DNA from: Lyophyllum atratum
Lineage: Eukaryota > Basidiomycota > Agaricomycetes > Agaricales > Lyophyllaceae
DNA: 64,000 nt
Assembly (NCBI GenBank): GCA_014905825.1
Contig: JACGCN010000032.1
Location: 310,001-374,000, forward strand
Reading direction: 5' to 3'
Position 1 is the first letter of the stretch. The number at the start of each line of letters is the position of its first letter. Positions 21,501 to 31,434 of this stretch are shown piece after piece. The position numbers were made by a program, and so were the translations under genes. The notes below the pieces were generated by a model. The model was not told the origin of the DNA and ran no database searches. It saw nothing but the letters and a program-made list of their open reading frames with translations.

Positions 21501-21572
21501 TGCGCCCAATATTGTAGTGATCCCCATGGATATCCATAAACGTGCCTCCAGAGACATTGGTATATTGCGCAT
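18515..21572 (-). CDS. NACHT-domain NTPase (NLR-like), copy A
   Basis: STAND-class NTPase of the type used as fungal innate-immunity or incompatibility receptors. Start taken at the ATG at 21572 (MRNIPMSLEARLW), conserved in copy B. Exon 1 is followed by an intron of about 60 nt (21421-21479), then LLSLFNATSPGAAFD. The NACHT core has the P-loop GPAGAGKSAIAQ (near 21225), SFFFSRGRQGRDSIDRFFTT, Walker B SLIIIDGLDECAG (about 20890-20925) and the winged-helix-like block TPIHTSFRDFLFD. Further introns join DEPESLLHQEDLIQLEHL, then a WANHLANAPPGEE block, EKEVIEEHDRLILLKLNKF, and a last exon reading EGPQSPNREDLVRQWEAYH to the stop at 18515. No WD40 or ankyrin repeats are seen. The C-terminus is a helical tail with no recognised effector. 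The frame change between about 19205 and 19260 is explained only by an uncertain intron. Confidence 0.8.
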
Positions 21573-21849
21573 TAGTAAAAGCCATTTGCCAGGCTGTCTT
21601 ATGTTCACGAAACGAGAGTATGGCGGTTTGAAGTTGTCAAAGTCAGGCCTCAGTTGCAGCAGGGATCGGAGTCAGTTCGGCTGGCTGAACAGCCTGAACT
21701 TTGAAGGCCAACGTTCGGTCCATTGCGGTCCAGTTTCGGTTTTTGGGCCTCCGATTTTGGCCTGTGCCCATTGCCACCTACCACCTCATCGATGCAAGCA
21801 CTATTCAGCACTATTCGCATTCTAATCACTCGTTCCGGGGCTTATATAC

Positions 21850-22258
21850 ATCTAAACACTACACTGGTGTCCCGTATATGCAGTTCCTCTCCCAGATTGA
21901 CACTGCCAAGGCTGCTGAGCAGACTATCGCCGTGCGCAACAAGGCCATCGCTGAGATTGGTCCAGAGATTCCTCCTAAAGAGCTTCTTGCCATCTTGGAT
22001 GGCCCCGCCGCCACGACCAGCGGCGCGTCCGCACCGACCGGCACCGCCAAAACAAGCGTCAACCTCGCTCCAGGCGACACCTTCGCGGCCGATACGTCAG
22101 ACGTTTCGCGGTATGCTACCATCGTCATTGGGCTACTGACAGCAAATCTGCTCGTGGGATTGGTGCTTCTGGTGCTGGGCGTGACTAATTGTATTCGGCG
22201 GGGAACGCGAGAACCGTTATATAAGTCTCTCCTTTCTCCCCACAAGAGAGACAACTAG
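21850..22258 (+). pseudogene. last exon of an aspartic protease-like (A1) membrane protein, 5' part missing
   Basis: Open frame QFLSQIDTAKAAEQTIAVRN, then a Thr/Ser/Ala-rich linker, then one transmembrane helix (YATIVIGLLTANLLVGLVLL), a basic stop-transfer CIRRG and a short cytoplasmic tail ending KRDN. The block at the front and the linker-TM-tail plan are those of the C-terminus of agaric A1-family peptidases with a membrane anchor. No catalytic exons (DTG motifs) exist upstream. The sequence immediately upstream belongs to the NACHT duplication arm. I infer that the duplication or insertion cut the gene. Confidence 0.45.
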
Positions 22259-22494
22259 TGATATTATGTACTATTGGACACTACGCTGAAATTGATAATG
22301 GTAGAATTCACAAGAAGGAAAAGGTCCCGATCAGATAAGATAGATTGATCGATCACTTCTCGTTGGCTTAGATAATCGCAGGTTGAGCAGGGTCACATGG
22401 CCATCGGCTTTCCTGCGTCCACACGAGCCCTCTTCAATACCGAGTTCCTGCCACATCACCACTCTTAACCGTGTCCTTCTCACACACGACCACC

Positions 22495-23481
22495 ATGGCC
22501 GGAAAGTTTGACCCCCAGAACGCGCAAAATCTCATGGAGGTAAGCACGATCTACGTACTCGTGCGTTGACAAAGCTCATCACTGACCGTTTGGCTAGATC
22601 GAGAAGCAGTAAGTCTTGGCCTAATCATGGCATCTAGCGTGAGGGATCTCGCCCTTAAACTCACTTACTTTTGCTATCGAGGTTTGCCGTAAAGGCGGTT
22701 GAGCAAGCTCAGGTGCGTGGCTTACATGACGGAATCAGGCGATGCAGACCACTAATGCCGCCACGCAGACGTATTGGAATCTCCTAGAGAAAGTGGCTCC
22801 GCGGGATCTCAAGTTGACAAAGTACGCAAGGGGTCGTTCGACTTCAAGGGCACGTAATCATAGTCCGCCTCCCCTGTAGGCTCGACGATGAGATTTTCAC
22901 TCATACGATGGAATTCTTCCCCGAGTTCGCCGACAATGAACATGCCAAGCTCGTCAAATTGGACGAGGAGTGGATGAAGAGCGAGGACGGGAAGAACCGC
23001 TGGCGGACGTTTATCAACTCGTGCGTCACATATTGCGGTCCGTCCAACGAAGGGTCTCAAGTTGTGCCAGTTATGAGAAGAAAGTCAAGGAATACAACTT
23101 CGGCTGTTTGATCCGTACGGACGCCAGACAGGAATATGGAGAAACCAACACTATTTTCGGTGCGTTCAACGATCTTACTACCCTGCGCGGGTATTGATAT
23201 TCACCTCGATCATATAGTCACACGGATGCAAGTCAGTCATAGTGTCTATCTTCAACTCTTGTATTGTACTCAAAAATGCGCCTTATTAGTTTTACGCCAT
23301 CGAGGTACATTTCCACTTGTTTTCTGTCCTTCCTCTCGCGTATTCATTCTTTCGATTCCCTGTTCAGATCGCTAGAAACAGATTAGGCCTTAACGACGCC
23401 GCCCACGAAATTGCGAAAGCAGAAGCGATCAAGGAAGCGGCTAAGAAGGAGAAGGACGCCAAAAAGAAGGGAGGAAAGTGA
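22495..23481 (+). CDS. PBDC1: PBDC1 / Ypl225w homolog
   Basis: Small conserved cytosolic protein. The yeast homolog Ypl225w is reported as a co-translational chaperone of elongation factor eEF1A. Joining about eight exons gives MAGKFDPQNAQNLMEIEKQ, FAVKAVEQAQTYWNLLEKVA, LKLTKLDDEIFTHTMEFFPE, LDEEWMKSEDGKNRWRTFIN, KKVKEYNFGCLIRTDA, QEYGETNTIF, VTRMQFYAIEIARNRLGLND and a lysine-rich tail ending KKKGGK. All family blocks are present. Several exons are tiny, for example IEKQ and the pair encoding VTRMQ and FYAIE. Introns are 45-70 nt with GT-AG ends. The gene sits in the loop of the NACHT inverted duplication and looks intact. Confidence 0.92.
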
Positions 23482-24084
23482 ATCCATACCCCAGTGGCAT
23501 GGCAGTTTTGTTGGAATAAGGTATCTGTTTCTTCATGAATATACGGCGACGCTCATCTGACGTGCCCACCCAGGTTAAATGTACACCAGCTGTACAGTGG
23601 TTTGATGTGTATTTGGTCGTAAATTATACAATCTCATATGGAAAGTCCGTGTTTGTATAGTCCTCCACAAGTATCCCTTTCAGCGAGTATCTCACGTCCT
23701 GATTCATGAGATGCTTAGCCTGGAGTGTGAACTAGAGAGCATCCAGGCCTTTGGCTCGTATTTCGCATATCGTAACAGTATTGATACTTGTCCTCCCAGG
23801 ATGTCATCCCAAAATCATCTCAGGATGAGGAATGATATCAACTTAGACGAGGCGCTACTCGGCGCTGCCAACGATCTAATGGCGGCGACATTCTTCCCGA
23901 TGAAGACGACTCCAGAGTCAGTGGGTCTGTCACCTCATGGCATCGCGGGCCTGATACATTGTGCTTCCATCAAATAGGTGACAGATGGATACGTACTTAG
24001 TGGTACTGCGGCGGTGCCGCACAAGTACATCTTCGACACCCACGTCGACGACAGTCACGGTCGCTCATGGTCCTTGTTCACACT
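23482..24084. other. intergenic stretch with a small unassigned ORF
   Basis: About 600 bp between PBDC1 and F-box gene 1. An open frame at 23711-23977 (containing NDINLDEALLGAANDLMAAT) has no recognised relatives and no clear splice partners. It may be a decayed exon. The F-box promoter should lie here. Confidence 0.35.
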
Positions 24085-25650
24085 ATGCCCACTACATCAC
24101 TCCCTGACCTGCCATACGAACTCCTCCTGGCGATAATCGAAGATCTCGACCAAGCTTCATTGCGCCGTCTCTCGACTCTATGTTACAGGCTTCGCGAGGT
24201 TACGCAGCCAATAGTTACTAGAAGGCATCTACAGAATTTGGTAGATGCAGGGTCATTATCTCTTGGTCAAGACATCACAATCGAGAGGCTCTTCCAAGAC
24301 GATGAAAAGAGCCCAGCGTTAAATCTCAACCTCGTCCTTTGGTATAGTCCTAGGTTATCCGAGGATCTTCAAGCTTTCCGTGAACTCCTTTCGCGCATTG
24401 ATAATATCGCCAGCGTCGACATTACCTTCTCACAGAGAAACCTTTCCGAACATTCATATTCACCACTCAGTAATAAATCGAGCTTGGGGTGGATGCACCT
24501 TGTCGCAGAGATTCTGAACCTCGCAACAAGCAAAGCTCAGGCTAGAGTGATTGTACAGGGTGGCATCCACTGGCCATCCCTGGGAAGTCCATTCGAGTCG
24601 GATTTCGAGTATCAATCACTCTGGTTAGAGCCTGGTCTCCCAGCAACAACCATCCCTCCAACACCGTCACCCAGGACTCCTGCCCCGCAAAGCTTCCATC
24701 ACATTTCCAAATCTTTCAGGGGATTTGTAGCGAAGATCCGAATTTCCACTAAACTCGACGATCCGAGTCGACCTCTAGTCAAAATAACACCAGCTCAGCC
24801 GCACGGCCTGGTGCAAATCCCAGGACTAAAGAAGAATAACACCCTTCTTTCAACCCCATTTCCTTGCTCTCTCCTCGAGGAGTTCCGGATTCATGCTCCC
24901 ATTCTTTTGGAACTACCGTCCTTCCCATGGACGCTCGCTATTCTCAACGGATCCCCTATCAGAACGCTCTCCATCTCTGATATGCATTTGGCCCGCCATG
25001 AGTGGGAGTATGTTCTCCCTTCAATCACAATACCGACGCTATCATGCGTTTCTTTGGGATCATCGAATATCGCTTTCGCAGACCTCCAGGCTTTTCTTTT
25101 CCGACACCCCTCCATCACAAGCCTGGAGGTTTCCAAAGGCGATGCTATTGGCGACCTCGACTTGCCTACCTCAGGGGAGCTCCTTCCCAATTTGACTGAC
25201 CTCGTCGCCTATCCCGAGTGTTTAGCTCGCTTACTCGGGCTACCCTCCCCATTCAGTTCTTTGACATCCATCACTCTAATCTCCGACTACAGAAAAAGTT
25301 CTGCTCCCTTCGATTTCCTTCATTTCGAGACTGTCTTTAAGAGAATCGCTCAGCACACGGGCGAACTCTCCCTCACGCTCCGTCTCTTCCGAGAACAAGA
25401 GCTGGATGAATGGCTTCAGTCCAATAAAATATCATTAAGGCTCTTGAGAAAGGTCCGCGCTGTCGTGAAGTTGGAAATTTGGTACACCCGGTACCGGCGA
25501 ATGACAGGCACACCCACTAGTGTTATGCGTCTCCCTGGACTTTTCCCGTCCCTTAGGCATCTGAACGGCGTATGGGGCGCGGAGGTGACTGATAGCCTCT
25601 GGGACCGGTATTCAGAGCTAGAAACGATCAATGGGGTACCCTGGCCTTGA
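24085..25650 (+). CDS. F-box protein 1
   Basis: Intronless gene of 521 codons from ATG 24085 (an upstream in-frame ATG at 24067 would add six residues). An N-terminal F-box (about residues 3-40: LPDLPYELLLAIIEDLD then SLRRLSTLCYRLREVTQPIV) should bind Skp1 and make the protein a substrate adaptor of an SCF ubiquitin ligase. The rest has loose leucine-rich-repeat character (SSLTSITLISDYRK; HPSITSLEVSKGDAIGDLDL) and probably selects a substrate. It is clearly related to the next F-box gene downstream. Such F-box families are expanded in agarics, and the substrate is unknown. Confidence 0.8.
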   Translation: MPTTSLPDLPYELLLAIIEDLDQASLRRLSTLCYRLREVTQPIVTRRHLQNLVDAGSLSLGQDITIERLFQDDEKSPALNLNLVLWYSPRLSEDLQAFRELLSRIDNIASVDITFSQRNLSEHSYSPLSNKSSLGWMHLVAEILNLATSKAQARVIVQGGIHWPSLGSPFESDFEYQSLWLEPGLPATTIPPTPSPRTPAPQSFHHISKSFRGFVAKIRISTKLDDPSRPLVKITPAQPHGLVQIPGLKKNNTLLSTPFPCSLLEEFRIHAPILLELPSFPWTLAILNGSPIRTLSISDMHLARHEWEYVLPSITIPTLSCVSLGSSNIAFADLQAFLFRHPSITSLEVSKGDAIGDLDLPTSGELLPNLTDLVAYPECLARLLGLPSPFSSLTSITLISDYRKSSAPFDFLHFETVFKRIAQHTGELSLTLRLFREQELDEWLQSNKISLRLLRKVRAVVKLEIWYTRYRRMTGTPTSVMRLPGLFPSLRHLNGVWGAEVTDSLWDRYSELETINGVPWP

Positions 25651-26504
25651 TTTGCCATCTTGTAGAAGGTGCTGTACTTGACGATGTTATTGAACAATTG
25701 GGAAGCCCGAGACTGACAAAGCTTGGTGATTTAGCTTCAAGCTCTATGTGGGAATCGAGGGGAAAAGTACATAGCACCGCGATCATCCGTTATACCTGGC
25801 TCTTGTATGATGCGGAACTTTGACGATCGGTTTTTTTTATTTTGACCCTTCCTCTCCTTCCCGATAAGATCCTTCGCTCCCTGAGAACCCGCCGAGTAGG
25901 CTGCGGCTTCACCCCAACGGCAGATCAAACAGGATGGCATCCGTAACAAGCCACTCAGGGTCGCTCAGATACGCTGGGGCACCTGCCTCTCCGGGTACGC
26001 CTTTCTCGGGACATCCGCCACGACGGCGTAAGAACTCTCAGTAGCGCACCGTCACGACGCACACCCACCCCTTCCCATCGTTGGGGCCGAGAAATGCGAT
26101 CGCGATATCGGCAAGGTCTACAACCGTTCACGACACAAGAAACCATAAGCCACATGCGAATTCATAGAGTCTACCCGCGTCTCTGCCCCCAGACGGTTTC
26201 AAAGTCCGAGTCACGCGGCTTGCCGAAGCTTGCCTGGTAGCCTCAACGAAGTAGTAACGGTTCAACCAAATACAAGCAGGGGCTGCATAAGGCTCAGATG
26301 GGTGAGCCCGACAAGCTGGCACGTTCCGTGCTCGACTCCAGGCGCTCCCCGGTCCCGTGCACTCGAAGAAATGACAAGATGCTTAAGGATCACCAAACAT
26401 GTCTTCACCTTTCTGCCTCTTCCCATCACGAGCAGACCATATTTCCTTCGCCCTCTCTCGCTATTCGTGCTCTTTGGAATCACTGCTCGAACACGGCCAC
26501 CACC
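25651..26504. other. intergenic stretch between F-box genes
   Basis: About 850 bp with only short, Arg-rich frames on the minus strand. An in-frame extension upstream of F-box gene 2 (from 26298) is open but looks like 5' UTR. Nothing else is recognised. Confidence 0.4.
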
Positions 26505-27563
26505 ATGATCGTCTGTGCGTCCTTGGAGCTGCCAGACGACGTCTTTGGCGAAATCATGGAACACTGCGACATCCTTGTGCTACGCCGACTCGTTAGCACT
26601 TCCGAGCGTCTTCGGCGTCTTGCCTCGCCGATTCTCCTTAGCAAACAGAAATCTCATCTCCAAGCCCTGGTCGTTTCCGAAAATCTAAACTTCGACGGAG
26701 ATGCCGTGCAACGCCTATTCCAAGACGAGATCACATCGACTCCACACCTTCAACTCGTCCTCGCATACGACGTTGACCTCTGCGAGACTCTTCAGAGCTT
26801 CCGTGTCCTGCTCTCGCACCTCGATTCCATGGACCGCATGTGCCTCTATTTTACCCCGTTGGATGGTCGTCCGCAGGTTGCGGTGGACAAGAGATGGATG
26901 TTCCTCGTTGCGGATGTGCTGAACCAAGTCGTGACGAAGACGCGGAGCCTGACCGTTATGGGTGCCGACGGATGGCCAACAGAGGGACTACCATTTTACT
27001 ACGACTTCTCGGCCGACGCTGTCTTCAAGGCCCGCCAGAGTAAAAGCTCATTGTACTTCCGGCGATTCCTTCCCCGTTGGCTTTCCCATTCCGTCCCTAC
27101 CAGCCCCGCGCCTATTCATAACTTCACGTCCAGCCCCATTTCAGGACCGATATCCGAAAGGGAAGCCGTACAGCTCCCCAGAAATTGCGAGATCGTCCTA
27201 CCACCCAGCCAACACCCCGCACTATCGGAGCTCAATATCAACTCCTCGCTTCTCTTCCAACTGCCCTTCTCCGAGTGGACCTTGCGCCTCCTCAGCTCTG
27301 CCCCTATCCGCAAACTCACGTTCGAAAACATTTCGCTTCCAATCCATGAATGGGACTACGTCTTCGCCGATCCCCTCACGATGAGGTCTCTGAACCATGT
27401 TCTTGTTACCAGCCACTTCGAGGAATCCGATGACCTGGATGCGTTCCTTAAGCGGCATCGCTTGGACTGTGGCAAGTTCAGTTGTATGGGTAAGACTATG
27501 GTGGAGGCTCGCCTTGGCTGCGCCCCGAGCGGCTTGTCGATGTCGGTTTCGGTGTCGCTTTGA
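26505..27563 (+). CDS. F-box protein 2, paralog of F-box 1
   Basis: 352 codons from the ATG at 26505, chosen because it directly precedes the F-box (LELPDDVFGEIMEHCDIL, LRRLVSTSERLRRLASPILL). The frame is open 69 codons further upstream but without F-box-like content. The body parallels F-box 1: NFDGDAVQRLFQDE, LCETLQSFRVLLSHLDS, WMFLVADVLNQV, FSEWTLRLLSSAPIRKLTF, HEWDYVF. It stops about 100 residues earlier, after a tail rich in Ser/Val/Leu (GLSMSVSVSL) that does not match its paralog. A C-terminal frameshift or truncation is likely. Its role would be as for F-box 1. Confidence 0.7.
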   Translation: MIVCASLELPDDVFGEIMEHCDILVLRRLVSTSERLRRLASPILLSKQKSHLQALVVSENLNFDGDAVQRLFQDEITSTPHLQLVLAYDVDLCETLQSFRVLLSHLDSMDRMCLYFTPLDGRPQVAVDKRWMFLVADVLNQVVTKTRSLTVMGADGWPTEGLPFYYDFSADAVFKARQSKSSLYFRRFLPRWLSHSVPTSPAPIHNFTSSPISGPISEREAVQLPRNCEIVLPPSQHPALSELNINSSLLFQLPFSEWTLRLLSSAPIRKLTFENISLPIHEWDYVFADPLTMRSLNHVLVTSHFEESDDLDAFLKRHRLDCGKFSCMGKTMVEARLGCAPSGLSMSVSVSL

Positions 27564-28229
27564 TATCAAGCTCGACACGACGACCTGCGATCGAGGTCAG
27601 GAGTTTTACATGACTTTAGATCTGCCATTTAGCCTGTCGACCGTGCCGAATTCAAGTCTTCATCTCATCACAGTCTCTCCCTCATCGACATTCTTTGATC
27701 CCCACATCAGGTTAATTCCTTTCGTGCTTGGCATGGCTTCGGCCGCGTTTTCCTTTCAAGTCTCATAGTCTCGTTTGCCATGCCCATCTGTTTCGTCGAT
27801 CCCATTTACATACTCTAGCCCGTTTCTGGCCCGAAGAATTTTCTTTCTTGACATGAACGATATGGACGCAGAATAGAAGCCTTCGTTTCCAGGGACCAGA
27901 TTCTCTTAATCCTCTTCGCATCGTTACCGAAAGTGAGGTCGTTGCAGTGACCAGAATTTCTATTAGCTACATGATTTAAAGAAGAATGTAGACAGAGATA
28001 AGCACCAACGAGTGATTAGAATGCGAACAATGCTTACCTCGATGAGATGCTAGGTGGGATAGCGGTGTCGGAGCCCAAAAACCGAAATCGGACCGCAATG
28101 GACCGAACTTTTGGGGGCCTTCAGCGCGCCAAACTGACTTCTTGCTTGAATCGGCCTGCCTTTGATAACTTCAAGCTATCCTCTCTTCTCGCGAACATAG
28201 GACGACACTCTTGCAAATGGCTTTTAGCA
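27564..28229. other. intergenic stretch and NACHT B upstream region
   Basis: The left part is probably F-box 2 3' UTR or decayed C-terminal sequence. From about 28005 on, the sequence matches the upstream flank of NACHT A, including GAGTGATTAGAATGCGAA and CCGCAATGGACCGAAC. It therefore likely holds the NACHT B promoter and 5' UTR. The reading frame is open upstream of the chosen start as far as 28047. Confidence 0.5.
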
Positions 28230-31200
28230 ATGCTCAACATTCCAATATCTATGGAAGCATGTTTATGGATATCGGAAGGGATCACTACAATATCGGAGGG
28301 GATCAGTACAATATATCCAAGTCGGAACCAGGTGAGCCTGTCTACTTTATGCAGTCCGCGGCTAGGCAGATCCTAAGACATTATGTATAGGACTACTTCC
28401 TCTTTTCAATGTTACTTCCCCAGGTGCAGCTTTTGATTCTAATGAACGATATCCGCCTGCTAGATGCCACCCCGGCACGCGCAAGGAGATCATCGAGAAG
28501 ATCACCCATTTTGTCCCGGTTAATAGGGAGTCAGGTGAGGATCTTAGGCGAGTGCTCTGGCTTCAAGGTCCTGCAGGCGCCGGGAAATCTGCGATTGCAC
28601 AGACAATCGCTGAAGAATGCGCTGAACGGAAGACCCTCGCCGCAAGCTTCTTCTTCTCTCGTGGTCGTCAAGGACGGGACACCATAGATCGAGTTTTCAC
28701 TACTATTGCATATCAACTCGCCATGTCTATCCCAAGCTTACGCTCTGCGCTGCGACAAATTCTTTTCGATGACCCGTCCATCGTACAAAAAAATATATTC
28801 GTCCAGCTACAAAAGCTAGTCATCGAGCCGCTCCAGGCATTATTCTCGTCATCTCCGGATATACCATCTAACCCAACCCCGTCACTTGTTATTATCGATG
28901 GCCTGGATGAATGCGCTGGAACGGGCCATCAAGACCAACTGTTAAATCATATCCTTACTCTCGTCAGGACACCTTGTGTGCCCCTTCGTTTTCTTATTGT
29001 GAGCCGACAAGAGTCCAACATACGTCGTGTCTTCGAGAAAACGGATCTTTCAAGATTCTACACGAGACCTATCTCCCTCTACGGTGATTATCGATCTCAC
29101 AAGGACGTCCGCAAATATCTACTGCATGAATTCAATAGGGTTTATACATCTGACGCTCACGAGCCATGGATGGTTTCTGTGCCAGACCCGTGGCCAGCCA
29201 CAGCTGACGTTGACCTCTTGGCTGGGCGATGTGATGGATATTTTATCTATGCTTCCACGCTGGTCAAGTTCATAGACCAACCATTCACATCCCCCCTGAA
29301 ACAGCTGGATATAGTGTTGAACAGTACTCCTCCAGGGTCTGATGCCTTTGGAGAGCTTGATAAACTTTATCACCAAATCCTCTCGACAATTCCGAACCGT
29401 GACGCGGCTGTACTTGAAACTGTCCTAAGAGCTGTTTTAGCAGGGATTCCTACTGATTTGATTGGCCATTTCTTTCTCCTCGAGACTGGTCAGGTTCTCA
29501 TCACTTTACGTGGACTCCAGTCCGTGCTGCGAGTCTCGCAATCATCGGCCGACAGCTACAACGATAGACATGTGCCCATTCACACCTCATTCCGCGACTT
29601 CCTATTTGATCCAGCCCGTGCGGGGAGATTTCACATCGATCCTTCGGACTTCCATGCACAGCTCACTCGTTTGATGCTTGATTGCTTGAGAAAGTGTTCT
29701 CAGGCTACTCAGGCATCACGTTTGGATTCCACTCCAGGCCGAATTCTATCAGCAGCACTTTATAGCTATAAACATTGGGTCGACCATTTTATGCGAGCAG
29801 GTTCCCACCGTACTGCCCTCGTCAAAGAAGTCATGGCTATGGATAACAATTGCTGGATTCCTCTGCCACCTGAAACTGATCATATTCCTTGGCATGACGA
29901 GAAGTTCTCCAGCCTGAAGACTCTGTGTGCAGGTGGTATCGCCATGTTGTTATCGCTTGGAGAGGGAATATCAAATGCAAAGAGTCGGGCAGCCTCAGGA
30001 ATCCAGGTGACGTCCGATAGGTTCTGCAAGATACCATGCACTTATTCACGCCATAGCTTTTGCAGAACGAGACGAACTTCGAGTCCGTTCTCCTTCAAGA
30101 AGATCTCATTCAATTTAGACACAAGTTCATACGGCTGCGCGAGATGGTGATTTGCCGCGTCCTTGCCCCAAAGTGTCTCCAAGATCAGTGGATTCTTTGT
30201 ATATTCATTGAAGACTACCACATAAATTACGCAGCCGGACTGGGGTGGTTCTCTGCTGTTGGTGATTTCTTTGGTCCACGGTCAACTTTGGAAGGTGGTA
30301 TGGTAATCCAGGGGTTATTCCCTCTTGAGCGTCCATTCTCCTACCATACCCTTCAGATTTACGAGTTCTTGAACGCCTTGAGCACCAGGGGTAGCTCGCG
30401 CTTCGGCCCTCTTTGTGAGCTACGGCACTATTTCGCCAGCGAGGATGCACCGCCCGAAGTCTTCCTTGACCGTAACACCAGTCACGCTCACTTAGCTCAT
30501 CAGTGCATGGAGCTCCTGACCGCTGATGTAGATAAAATTATGGGTCTCGAAAAGTTCGTGCATCAGCCGGGGTATCACTGGACATCATACTCAAATTGAT
30601 TCACAGCTATTCTGAATATCATTATTCTCGCTTTTACTGGGCAAACCATCTTACAAACGCCCCTTCTGGAGAAGAAAAACTATTGCGTTGCCTTCAGTCT
30701 ATTGATCGGCAACATCTTCTCGACGGGGAGTACTTCAATAGTACTCTTACCTATCTCAAGAAGTTGGAGGTATTTTATTATTCATTTTTAACCAGCTGCC
30801 TCCATAAGTTGATACTTGCGTCTACAGGAAGGGGTTCAAGTTCCCCCAAAAGGTTACCATGACGAGACACAGGAGAAAGAAGTCATTGAAGAACATGATC
30901 GAGTCACCCTTAGCAAATTGAGCAAATTCTGTTATAGAATTCCTTGGGAAGACTACTCCGCTGTTACCTTCCTGAACAGGCCTTTGGGAGAAACTGTCAA
31001 AGCGATTCGTAGGGGCTTCCTATTCAATGACTTGTGGAATGTTCATCGAGTCAAACGGTGGTTGAAGGTTGGTCTCGACTATGCTTTCCATGTGCACGTC
31101 TCTCTTAGCACGTTTTCTTTTTAGGAAGGCCCACAGTCACCAGATCGCGAAGACCTTGTACGTCAGTGGGAGGCATATCATGAGGAACTTCAGGCGCGCG

Positions 31201-31316
31201 TCGAACCGAGGCATCAAGAATATTGGAAAAAAATGTGCGACGAGGATAACGAGAGGTACAAGAGCCGCTTGGCTCAGTTCAATACCCACCAAATAGGCCG
31301 TCCAATACCACATTAG
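28230..31316 (+). CDS. NACHT-domain NTPase (NLR-like), copy B
   Basis: Same gene plan as NACHT A. Start ATG 28230 (MLNIPISMEACLW). The first exon carries an extra 21-nt duplication giving SEGITT then SEGIST. An intron (about 28332-28389) precedes LLPLFNVTSPGAAFD. P-loop GPAGAGKSAIAQ (near 28570), Walker B SLVIIDGLDECAG (28888-28920) and the VPIHTSFRDFLFD block are intact. The main exon is open to about 30006, then an intron of 58 nt joins NETNFESVLLQEDLIQ and QIYEFLNALSTRG. Later exons give FYWANHLTNAPSGEEK, EKEVIEEHDRVTLSKLSKF, and finally EGPQSPDREDLVRQWEAYH, with a tail that differs from copy A (LAQFNTHQIGRPIPH) to TAG at 31316. No lesion was found outside the poorly resolved junction near 30500-30610 shared with copy A. 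The role is inferred as an immune or incompatibility-type receptor. Confidence 0.8.
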
Positions 31317-31434
31317 TCTTGGTAGCACGTCTTTTCAAAAACACTTCATATCATGGGGCTCATGAATGAGCTTTGTTAGTAGCCATGTTATGGCGCCGTT
31401 TAGATCTAGCTCTAGTCGTTGGTGCTGCCCCATC

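Larger units (their letters stand above)
16750..21845. repeat. left arm (A) of a large inverted duplication
   Basis: Contains reductase A (plus) and NACHT gene A (minus). The right arm at about 28005-32510 carries the same genes in mirrored order and orientation. Similarity covers the reductase exons, the gap between the genes (for example TATGGCGCCG near 18410 and 31390), all NACHT exons and introns, and about 270 bp upstream of the NACHT start. It ends at GAGTGATTAGAATGCGAA (reverse strand near 21815-21835; 28009-28026 on plus). The left arm has roughly 350 bp more between its two genes. Confidence 0.85.
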
